A stretch of DNA of 64,000 nt from Brasenia schreberi. Lineage: Eukaryota > Streptophyta > Magnoliopsida > Nymphaeales > Cabombaceae. This document shows, in pieces, positions 34,683-45,118 of the stretch; position 1 is the first letter of the stretch, and each line of letters starts with the position of its first letter. The position numbers and the translations under genes are program-made. Location: positions 1,556,001 to 1,620,000 of the forward strand of contig JAYKKT010000037.1 in NCBI GenBank assembly GCA_036023115.1. The letters are read 5' to 3'. The notes under the pieces were generated by a model. It had not been told where the DNA came from and ran no database searches. It saw only the letters and a program-made list of their open reading frames with translations.

Positions 34683-37582
34683 TTGAAAAGAATTCTCTCT
34701 TCATTTAATATATTCTGAAATTGACACCATAACCATAGCATAATCATTCATCTTAGGCATACTTTTGACATAAATTTTAGTATATCATATAGATAAATTT
34801 CAGCATAAGCATATAGATTGTTTTATCATATCTAGATTTTATAACATAGTGTTTGCATTACCCCATATTAGTTAGCATTATCCAAACCACCTTAGATCCA
34901 ATCAACTCCATTAGATCCAATCATCTCCATTAGATCCATAATCCATATTAGATCCATAACCCAATTTTAATCCTTACCCATTTAGAAGAATCCATATCTG
35001 ATTTAGGAATCAAAAACCCAAATAGAAACGTATATCCAATTTAGAATCCAAATCCATTTAGGACCCAAAACCAATAGGAATAGGAACCATTTTTTGCTCA
35101 CCTTTCAATGAAGTGTGCAGGTAATTTTCTCTTATTAGTTAGACATTTTATAGTTAAGAACCGACCCTTATCCATTGGAACAAGAAGATGATTTGTGAAA
35201 AAAATCTAATTAGCGCCCACAATACAAAAAACGAAAGTGAATTAGAGGTAAGTCTCCCTTAACTTAGTTTTTATTTTGCTTTCATAAAATTAAGAAGGTT
35301 GGATACAAGTTGGGGCTTTTGTGGAACCTAAAAATTATATACGCTATTGATGTATGATTTGGGCCTTTTGTCATCGTTTGTGGGTTCAAGGGATAATGTA
35401 TGTATTCATGTGCAGTAGAATGTACATGCTCATTTGTTTAAATTTAACCATTTACCAATGACAACTGCATGTTATTTTTATAATGCATGGATTTTTTTTG
35501 TATGATTGCTTTTGCCTATTTTGAATAGATGCTAAAACTCGAATACGAAGAGAAATATTTTCATCAATAATTTTTTCAAAATGAATCAATAAATACAATT
35601 GTTCATAAACTAATCATCAAAATTATACAAAATACTATCAATGGTCCTCTCAATTGTAATTAGGCATCAATACATGCACTGAACTACAAACCCAAATCAG
35701 CAATGATTTCATCTTGATGTTGTAGCCAAAATGGAAAAATGAGTGACTAGAGCATTGGCAATCATATACAGCTGCATTAAAAATGAAACACAAATTAAAC
35801 GATAATATTGATAGCCAAAAAAAGAATAAGAGTAAGAATGAAAGGAGTAACATGTGAAAAGAATTAAGAATATTCTTACTATAGAAAAACATATTCCTAA
35901 TTTATGATAATACATATACCATATATTTAGCATAGGAGGCTGACACCTATTTTTAATATCCTCTAACAGTAATGATAAGAATGTAGTCAATCTAACCCTA
36001 TAAAGTACTACTAATGCAATATTGAAACGAGCATATTGTAATCCATGTAAATTCTTCATTATGCACCCACAAGCTATTGGATTTTATCCAACTATTTCTC
36101 CAAGATTTGTTTCTTTATTTACTAAATCAAGTGCATGACACATTGTAACCCATGTGAATGCTTCATTTTTACACCAACAAGCAGTTAGATTGGAACCAAC
36201 TATTTCTCCAAGATTGTTTTTTTATTAAATCAAGTATGTGACATAACATTGAATTAACTCAAATAAATTTCTAAGATAATGTTTGCTTATAGTTTCAAGC
36301 TTTTCAAAATACTTCTTTATTTCTATAATCTACAACTAAATCAATGAATAAAGTTGAGTACATGATATGTCAAACCTCCCAGTTGAGGTGCCAATAAATC
36401 ATTTTAACCTTAAGTGCACACTCTAAGCATGCACATGTAATTGCCAAAGTTAATCTAATCATTGTGATATTAAAATATAATAAATATATACACATATATA
36501 AATAATATGTAAATGCACTAATAATAAATAATATATATTTGTTAGTTGCATGTGTGTCGTAGTTGTGGAATTGATCAATCCATGCTAAGCCCAAGGGTGG
36601 AAGGAGGAGAGTCCCTAGGAGCTAGAATTTAGAAAACTTTAGTTACCATATTGGCTCTCTAGAATTGTGAGAAATATCTCCCTCTCTCCCTCATCAAAAC
36701 TTTAAAAAATATAAGAAGAGACTAATTTACCCTTTCACTCCTACTCTCCCTTGATTTTCAGCACATGCAGCTGCTTAAACCTCCTATAAGTCAGGCCAAT
36801 GGACAAACTAAGTTGCTAATTAGTCAGCTTTGGGTGTCTCCTACATATTGGGTTTATGACTTCAATTACTTGAACATAAAAAATGTGTACTTGGCAATTC
36901 AACTAGTATATCTCTGAATATCAATGTTTATTGTCACAAATTTGTTAAACCTTATAGTAGATTTTTAAATGACTATAGTAATTATACATGTTTTTGTTTT
37001 GAACATTTTAAACTAACAAAAGTATGAATTTAAAAGAACTCCGATTCATTGGAGACTTAGACTCATTATGTTTGTATAATTATGAAATAACCAACAAGAA
37101 TTTATATAAGCATAAAATACTCATTATAATGTTTACTTGTTACAAACAATGAAGAAATTTGCATATTCAAGCATCATTTTCTGATAGATTTACAAATATG
37201 AGCTATCTTGTGCAAAAAACAAGTCTACCACTACCAACTCTTTTTCTGTTTTGTTCAGTCATTCCCAACACTACTAACGAGCATACGTTCACCTAACCAA
37301 CCACCTCACCTAAGCCTAGAGGAACACTATCTCTCATTTCTCTCTCGGCTTTTGCCAAGCTGCTTATATGAACCTTTACAACCATTGGCACACTACCTAT
37401 TATTGACGTCCTTCAATAAAATTCCTAGCTTCGCCATTGGCAGAGACTATTTTTTCCTTGTAGAAACCAACCACTATTCTTTAATATATGAAAGTATAAC
37501 ATGAAAATTCTCACTTTACATTCATGACAGTAAATTATTTTGTTTAAATCTATTATTTTTTATCAACTCAATAAGTTTCTTT
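34683..37582. other. AT-rich intergenic sequence
   Basis: No gene supported. A run of degenerate ttagatccaat repeats occupies 34,893-34,960. The minus-strand frames at 35,650-36,059 have no recognised domain. See the separate tandem duplication at 36,035-36,245. Confidence 0.35.
36035..36245. repeat. Tandem duplication, ~107-bp unit
   Basis: Two adjacent diverged copies start attgtaa-ccatgt-aat (36,035 and 36,142) and share ccaactatttctccaagatt and aaatcaagt. Nature unknown. Confidence 0.8.
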
Positions 37583-37595
37583 CAACTTAACTTAA
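37582..37595. repeat. Target-site duplication of RTE copy C (left)
   Basis: tcaacttaacttaa is repeated exactly at 40,457-40,470, immediately outside the 5' end of the LINE. Confidence 0.85.
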
Positions 37596-40456
37596 ATACA
37601 ACAACTAAGCCTTTTCCCATACTAAACAGGGCCGACTACATGGATTCTTTGTTTCCACAGAGCTCTATAATGTGTCATGTTAGCAGTTAACTCACAATAA
37701 GCTAGATCCTTCTTTATTGTTTCTTTCCAACACTTTTGTGGTCGTCCTCTACCTCTTTTAATACTTTCCAAATTTAATTTTTCATACCTTCCTATAGGTT
37801 CTTCTTCTGATATTCTTTCTAAATGTCCAAACCATCTTAAACGATATTCTCTCATTTTATCCTCTATTGGTGTCACTCCTAATTTATTTCTAATAACCTC
37901 ATTATATATATGGTCTTTTTTTGTATGACCACTCATCCATCTCAACATCTTCATTTATGTCACAAACATCTTTTGTATAGGTTGATGGTTAATTGCCCAA
38001 CACTCAGAACCATAAAACATGGCAGGTCTAATTGTTGCTCTATAATATTTACCTTTTAACTTTAATGGTATCTTTTTATCACAAAGAATACCTTATGCTC
38101 CTCTCCATTTTAACCAACCAACATTAATTCCATGTGTAACATCTCCATCAATTCTTCCATCACTCTGAAAAATTGACCCTTGGTATTTAAAACTTCCCTT
38201 TTGGGGGATGCAATGTGTGCCAATTTTAATTTCTATTCCTTTGAAGTAACCAAATGATCAAACTTACATTTCATATATTCTATCTTTGTTCTACTAAGTC
38301 GGAGGCCTTTGCTTTCTAATGCTTCTCTCTATAGTTCCAATTTTCTATTAACTTTTTCCTTAGACTCTTTTACTAACACAATGTCATATGCAAATAACAT
38401 ACACTGAGGCACTTCATCTTGAATATATTTTGTTAACTCATCAATCACCATTATAAATAAGTATGGACTTAAAGTTGATCCTTGATATAACCCAATATTA
38501 ACTTCAAAAAAGTTTATCATTCCTTCATGAGTCTTCACACATATTTTTGCACCATCATACATGTCTCTTATAAGGTTTATGTATGTCAATGGGATACCTC
38601 TTTTTTCCAAGGTTCTCCAAAGAACCTCCTTGGATACCCTATCATAACATTTTTCTAGATCAATAAATATCATGTGAAGGTCTTTCTTTTTTGCTCTAAA
38701 ATATTCCAAAAGATGTCTCAAAAGGTAAATCGCTTCAACAGTAGATTTGCCTAACATGAATCCAAATTGGTTCTCTGTTATACTTGATACTTGTCTTAAC
38801 CGTTTGATAATTATTTCTCATAATTTCATAGTATGACTCATTAACTTGATACCTCGATAATTCACACAATTCTCTATGTCGCCCTTGTTCTTATATATGG
38901 GTATAAGTGTACTCGCTCTCCATTCCTTGGGCATCTTTCAGTTTCTCTATATTTCATTAAATAGTCTTGTGAGCAAATTGATTCCTATTTCTCTTAGTAT
39001 TTTCCAAATTTCTATAGGAATATTGTCTGGTCCTACCGATTTACCACCCTTCATATGTTTAAGAGCCTCTTTGACTTCATTCTTTTGAATAAGTCCGTAG
39101 AAATTATGGTTTATATACTTTTTTGATTTGGTTAACTCTCCTAAGCTAATACTAATATCTTTATTTTCATTAAAAAATTTATAAAAATAGTTTTTCTATC
39201 TATTTCTTATATCATTATTTGGCACTAGAATTTTTTCATCATCGTCTTTGATACATCTCACAGAATTAAGATCTTTAGTTTTTTTATCTCTAACCATAGC
39301 TATCCTAAAAATATCTCTTTCACCCTCTTTTGAGTTGAGTTTTTTATATAAATCCTCTCAATTTTAACTTTTGTTTCACTAATAGCCTTTTTCGCTTCCT
39401 TTTTTGCTTTTTTATAAGCCTCTAAAGTTTCACTAGTTTTCTTAGCAAAACGTAATTTGTAACATGTCCTCTTTGCCTTGATTTTATTTTGCACTACTTC
39501 ACTCCACCACCAAGCTTCTTTTTGTACCGGTATACCTCCCTTAGATTCACCTAACACATCTTTAGCCACTTTCCTAATATGTATAGCCATATTGTTCCAC
39601 ATATCATAAGGTATACCAACATAATTCCAAGCATCTCCTTGAAGGATTTTTTGTTTAAATATATTTTCTTTCTCCATTTTGAGGTTCCACCATTTAATCT
39701 CAATAGCTCGATGCACTATTTTCTTCTTTGTCCATTTTTTTATTTGTAAATCTATAACTAAAAGTCGATGTTGGGTGGTTAAACTTTCTCTTGGAATTAC
39801 CTTGCAATCTTTACAATACGCTCTATCTTTTTTTCTACAAATAAAGTAATCAATTTATGTTTGTGATAAGCCACTCTTATAAGTAATTAAATGTTCATCT
39901 CATTTTTTGAAGATTGTATTGACTATAAAGAGATGAAATGCCATAGCAAAATTTAAAATCTCCCTACCTTCCTCATTTATATCTCCAAAACCAAAGTTTC
40001 CATGAATACCTTGATATCCTAATGCCTCTTTACCGATATGCCCATTTAAGTCTCCTCCTAAACAAATCATCTTTCTTTGCGGAATTCTTTGTATCGCCTT
40101 ATCTAACTCTTCCCAAAAAGTTGTCTTTATACTATCTTCTAGGCCTACTTGGGGTACGTAAGCACAAACTATATTCAAAACCTCTACTCCTAACACCAAT
40201 TTCAACGTCATGATTCGGTCATCATATCGTTGTATGTCTACCACACTATCCTTTAAATCTTTATTTATGATAATACCAACTCCGTTTCGAGCCTTTTCCT
40301 TACCTGAGTACCATAATTTAAAACTTGTATCCTCTTCCTCCTTTGCTTTTTCTCCAACCCACTTTGTCTCTTGTAAACATAAAATATGAATCTTTCTCCG
40401 AATCATAGTATCTACTACCTCCATTAGCTTATTGGATGTTAAATTAATTCATAGTA
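37596..40456 (-). mobile_element. RTE-clade LINE, copy C (nearly full coding length)
   Basis: 2.86 kb, minus orientation, tail of GTT triplets at the left, 14-bp target duplication outside. From the right: apurinic-type endonuclease (39,900-40,424; [34 protein letters not shown]), linker (39,300-39,716), RT (38,329-38,757; [27 protein letters not shown]) and C-terminal domain (37,622-37,954; SGHTKKD, LRWFGHLERIS). The RT active site reads FAYDI instead of FADDI, losing one catalytic Asp. It is truncated in the first residues of the endonuclease, and the last ~24 bases before the duplication (40,433-40,456) do not match other copies. It cannot move itself. Confidence 0.9.
39900..40424 (-). pseudogene. 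RTE endonuclease domain (copy C)
   Basis: A 174-codon open frame, the longest intact endonuclease piece here. It contains the QETK motif (Glu contacts the metal), the VCAYVPQVG segment and GGDLNGHIG with the catalytic Asp and Asn. It nicks target DNA to start target-primed reverse transcription. The frame closes at a TGA after NTIFKK, at the position where copies B and E also have TGA. Confidence 0.85.
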
Positions 40457-40552
40457 TCAACTTAACTTAAGTGCAATGTTAAATTCTTTCTTTCTTTTTA
40501 CCGAATAACATATCTTTTAATATTTTTTACAATATGGTGTCTACATAAAATA

Positions 40553-40806
40553 GGTTACCTTAAGAAAAATAACCTCAATTGCATTGATCAATGCTAACTC
40601 ACAATAAGTATATATTATATTAGGAAGTTTGTTTTGAAAAAATATCTCCTTTATGCATCTCAATATCCAAACATAGTTATCTCTCTTTTCTTTACTGTTA
40701 TAAAAACAAATATTACAAAAAAGTTGTTATTAGTTATTGATTTATGTAAATTCAAAACCTCCAACAAAGGCATCTTATACCGGTTGGTCTTATATGTACA
40801 ATAAAA
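40553..40806 (-). pseudogene. MULE transposase fragment, copy 2
   Basis: Broken minus-strand text in the order of the MULE core: YKTNRYKMPLLEVL (~40,765-40,806), a decayed FIAFAF equivalent (FFVIFVF), KKRDNYVWILRCIKE and, with a small insertion, CELALINAIEVIF (~40,570-40,610). It aligns with the fragment at 7,490-7,924 and covers the same region, so both derive from related elements. Confidence 0.6.
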
Positions 40807-41444
40807 CTCCACAATTCAAGCGAGGAAGGATAAGCCAAAATAATATCTCTAACATAATTTGCTTATGATATCTTAAGATGCCATGCACAATACTCGTGAA
40901 GGTCAATTTGATTAACAATTGTTATGGAAATGGTCGACCACTCATCTACTCTTTTTGAATTTTAAGCTCCACTTTATAACATCCTATTGCTTTATATGGT
41001 ATAATATATGCTTACAATGACTTCTAGTTTATGTATTTATTAATTACAAATAACCTCTAAAAACCAACTTCCGTTGCATACTGAACTAACTGATTCTTAC
41101 TCGATTCAATCTATCTATATATGCATGCCCTTCAAAATACATTTTTATGAGATAATTATGTGTTTTATTAATTATAAATAACTTCTAAGAATCAACTTTC
41201 ATTGCATACTAGAGTAATTGATTCTGACTCCAAAGTATCATATTAGTTTCAAACATAGATGAATAGTAATTTTGTCATCCTTACAATAGATGTTTTGTAT
41301 CGTTTGGCAATTGTAAAACAAGGTGAACTAAATAAATGGTTAGCACATCAAGACATAAATGGAACATAAGGAGATGCGGCATGACAAACATCATTTTTAT
41401 TAAAGAGATGCGGCATGACCATCTCTCCTAATACAAGGAGATAA
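40807..41444. other. Intergenic
   Basis: No gene. The motif gagatgcggcatgac occurs twice (about 41,363 and 41,405), and cataatt/aattatg-type AT-rich sequence surrounds it. Confidence 0.35.
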
Positions 41445-41847
41445 TGTGACCCGTCGATTGCGAACACATGGCCTAGCGCCACCTTCTTTTACAAAAACCC
41501 TCCTCGAGGGAAGTCGCTCCTAACATACCAGTGTAGCGCGTTGGGGCCGCACACTCATTTCTGTTATCAATAAAGCTATTGTCATTTGGCTTTGTATTTA
41601 ACGTGTCTTTATTGCCTTTACTCTTAAACGTTTACCGTATTGTGTGGTATGAGTTAAACGGATGTCAAGTTGCATCCCAAGCACTTAGCATCCGGGAGAG
41701 GGGTCCAACTCACATTCCCTATCGGAGGCCATTTAAATTGCTTATTTCACTACACTTATGAAATACACTAAGGTTGATCCGGCTCGAGGGTTAGGTGTCG
41801 ATCATGTTGCGAGGCCCGTCGGCTCTTCCGACGGTCAGAGCGTGACA
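41445..41847 (+). repeat. 5' LTR of the small LTR element
   Basis: 403 bp, paired with 43,283-43,684. Contains ctatcaataaagctattg, a possible polyadenylation region, and a distal palindrome-like ccgtcggctcttccgacgg (41,817-41,835). Confidence 0.9.
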
Positions 41848-43282
41848 GATTTGGTATCAGAGAATGGTTGGTCTCATTAGACGTTTGTTGGTTGAAGAAC
41901 TCATGAGGAAGCATGGTTTCTCATAGACTCGCATGGTGGAACAATGAGAGGGTCAAGGTTGCCATTATTTGTACACCAGCCGAAGGGAACACTACGGTAG
42001 CAGAAGGCTGGAAGCCCCAAGGTACACGAAGCGACCCTTGATTAGGCTATCGGTAGTGGGGCCACATTACTCCCTATTGAGATGATAGTATCCGAAAGCT
42101 TGGTGCTACTCTAAGATCGAGATTCGAACACTATCAACTTCGTTTGCTCATCGAGGGGTGCACTACGACCATGAAGATTAGAAATGAGGATTTGAGGATC
42201 GACACACGATGTGTTGTTCTTCTTAGTACCCCCAAGATCATGGCCGCACCTAGGTAGGTATGTCGGTCATGTGGGTGGACACGTTTGTGCGAAGGGTGCG
42301 CACTGAACCCCACCAGACCCTGTGCATTGTTACCAAGTGTAAGTCGTGATGAGTAGCGCACGAATGAGGATGTGCGATTACACCACAGTGCAAAGGTTGG
42401 CCCGGTGGTCCATGTTGCTCACGTAAAATGTAGCGTAGAATGATGAGATGTGTCAGGACCCTTGTGTTGGTCGCTACATCGGGACTATGTACTTTATATA
42501 GGCACATAGACACTTTCCAAGGGATACATGCGCCATCACATTACGCAAGCCACAGAGGTAGAGACAGTCAGTGCACCGGACATTAGTGTTAGCTTCCTCA
42601 AATATAGGTGAGGAGTGCTTGGACTATCGTCGAGTCCCGATACCCTTGGTGAGGCGAGGTGCCGTCGGACAGATTCCAATCATGATCAAAGACGTGATTT
42701 AATAGCGTAATCATGAAGGCGTTCGGTTGCACGTAAGCTGCAGGAGTCATAGTGGCCAACGTTATCTTAACGTGAAAGGTAACGTCTTACGGGTTGGAAG
42801 GACATTACATACCCATGGAGGTGGGGTGCCGACAATGTGGATGGAGGCCGCCTTCGGTGATGCGAAGCAATACATCACATGCAGTGCCAAGTTCTTGGAT
42901 GATGCTACATGACGCAGGGTTGTGCAGGTTATCGGTCCTAGTGGTTGCTTTGGTGATGCTGAGTACCACAATTTGAAGCACCAACGCAAGTGCCAGGTAG
43001 ATGGGTGCAACTCCTTGATCACATCAGACGTCAAGTGTATCATCCAACCTTCTGGCCAACTGAAGTGCTTCGTGATGCCGGGTGAAGAGGAGTAGCTCGA
43101 GAGTTCATGCCCTAGACCTTCAAACTTCCAACGAACTACATCCATGTTGAAGCATGCTGAAGGAAGTCGTTATAGAGTGCGGATCAAGTGGAGACGGGGA
43201 TGAGCTGATGCAGATTCAGTCCCAGGCGGGGACGAAGAGGTGGATATTGTCGAGGACGATAACGATTTTGGGTGGGAGAGAA

Positions 43283-43684
43283 TGTGACCCGTCGATTGCG
43301 AACACATGGCCTAGTGCCACCCCCTTGTACAAAAACCCTCATCGAGGAAAGTCGCCCCTAACATACTAGTGTAGTGCGCCAGGACTGCGCACTCATTTCC
43401 GCTATCAATAAAGTTATTGCCATTTGGTTTTGCATTTAACGTGCCTTTATTGCCTTTACTTTTAAACGTTTGTCATGTTGCATTGTGTGAGTTAAATAGA
43501 TGCTAAGTCCCATCCCAAGCACTTAGCATCCGGGGAGGGGTCCAACTTACATTTCCTATCGGAGGCCGTATAAACTACTTATTCCGCTGCACTTGTGAAA
43601 TCCGCTAAGGCTGATCCGACTCGAGGGTCGGGTGCCAGTCACGTTACGAGGCCCGTTGACTCTTCCGACGGTCAGGGCGTGACA
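43283..43684 (+). repeat. 3' LTR of the small LTR element
   Basis: 402 bp, preceded by the polypurine tract. Differs from its partner by scattered substitutions, many of them C/T or G/A. Confidence 0.9.
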
Positions 43685-44761
43685 CAATGTTGTTATATCT
43701 CCTAATTCAAAAAGATACACATATCATGCGTCTTCCTCATTCCGCAAATGTGGCATTCACTCGTTTCTATTCTCATAGAAAAAAATAGAAGAGAGAAAAT
43801 AAGAGGTGATGGAAAGAGAAAGGGAGAAAGAGTCTGAAAGAAGTATAACGTACCATGACAGTAACGATCACATCCGATATGGTAAGTCAAGAATTAAAAG
43901 AGGTGAAGGAAGAGAAGGAAAAAAGGGCAAAGAGTTGGCAAAGAGCATAAATGTTGGCAAGTGATGGAGAGAGTGAGTTGGGGAAAGAGAAGCTGAAGGG
44001 GAGGTAGTATTGGGTTTTTGTAAAAGAAGGGGTTTGTGCTTAATAAAACTGGTGTTGCTTAGTACTGCTCGTATTTTTTTAATTTAAATCTTAATTATTT
44101 ACCTGCTTGAGATTTGTCTAAATATGCTAACATATACTATATATATAGATAGAGAAACTTGTTTCATGTAGTGATAAAAAAATACAAAAATATATAAAAC
44201 ATTTTTTTGACTGTTTGATGAGGAAGATGAATGATCTAAAAAAAGTAAAAGTACACACTCGAATAAATATGATATGCAAAAGTATATGAATTCTTTTTTT
44301 TGAACTTAACTATCTGTTTGGTTGATCTGACGGTAAAGAAATATTAGATATCGGTAAAGAAAAATTAGATATCTCTTTTCATTTTTAGTACGACCGAGTT
44401 CATATATATATATAAAGAGGGGGGGCGGGGGGGTGTTAAGGCAAATTCCTAGAAAGTACATTGACAAAGCTGAAAAAACATCATACACAGACAAGGGAAC
44501 CGGCGCACGTCGTTCGGATCGAAGAATTTAGAATGCGAGGGTTGAAGGAGAAGACCAGAAAAAGGGGAACGTGAGGGGAATATCATTTCACACCTTCCTT
44601 TCTACGCGTTGCGTAGACTTTGTTCATGTCAACCACGTCTTTGGTTCATTGTTCATGGTTTCGTTCCTTCGTCAAAACCATTAAATCTCTCTCTCTCTCT
44701 CATTCCGGAGCGATCGATCATCGAGGGGGAAATAGTAACAGACAAAAGAAGTGGGTTTCAG
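43685..44761 (+). promoter_or_regulatory. Upstream region of the SEC12-like gene
   Basis: It contains a degraded MITE half (~44,106-44,160), a TA run with a TATA-like stretch (44,402-44,416), a striking G-tract pair ggggggg-c-ggggggg (44,419-44,433), and a (CT)n tract (44,687-44,701) that fits a 5' UTR position. The real transcription start cannot be told. Confidence 0.4.
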
Positions 44762-45118
44762 ATGGATGGCGATCGCGTTCATCGAGGTACCGTCAGATGT
44801 GCGGCGTGGATTCGTCGTGGGGACGATGTTTACTCTCTTCTATGCAAGTCTGGATATCGTTCACTGAAGCCAATTCTTCAACTCTCTTCCTTCGATCCCA
44901 AGACACATTCTCTCTCCCCTAAGGTACCTTTTCTTGTTTCTTTTCGATGCTAAATTATAGTTTTTTCAGAGGAAAGAGAGTACGAGTGAGAGGAAAATGG
45001 TTAGTTTTCTCTCTTTCATTTTGTAGGCGGAGTATATCTGCGAGGACGGCGATCCCATTTGCATAGCCGTTCATCCGAGCGGGGACGAGGTCGTTGTCTC
45101 GATGCGATATGGCGTCAG
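44762..45118 (+). CDS. SEC12-like gene, exons 1 and 2 with intron 1
   Basis: Exon 1 (54 codons) opens [16 protein letters not shown]; the ATG at 44,762 fits the family start, although the frame is open further upstream. Exon 2 starts [10 protein letters not shown] after ttgtag and ends in ggcgtcag before gtgaaa. It leaves two bases of a codon, which the next detected exon does not complete. Confidence 0.85.

Larger units (their letters stand above)
41445..43684 (+). mobile_element. Small non-autonomous LTR retrotransposon
   Basis: Two ~400-bp LTRs (41,445-41,847 and 43,283-43,684) start TGTGACCCGTCGATTGCG and end GCGTGACA. Right after the first comes TGGTATCAGAG (41,852-41,862), the initiator-Met tRNA primer site, and right before the second a polypurine tract (gggtgggagagaa, 43,270-43,282). 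This fixes the orientation as plus. The 1.43-kb interior has no gag or pol; its open frames are short and unrecognised. The gatTTGGTATCAGAG junction is typical of chromovirus-type gypsy elements, so such an element probably supplies the enzymes. Flanking 5-mers (gataa and caatg) do not match, so I see no target duplication. Confidence 0.85.

Noticed and set aside
42762..43145. 127-codon minus-strand open frame inside the small LTR element
   Set aside because: Antisense to the element, no recognisable domain, and no matching signal in the flanks.
41405..43725. Target duplication of the small LTR element from tctcctaatacaag and tctcctaattcaaa
   Set aside because: The two are not adjacent to both LTR ends (the right one is 15 bp away) and are too long and imperfect for a 4-6 bp duplication.
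44609..44761. An N-terminal extension of the SEC12-like protein
   Set aside because: The frame is open but has no ATG before 44,762 and the sequence is CT-rich UTR-like.
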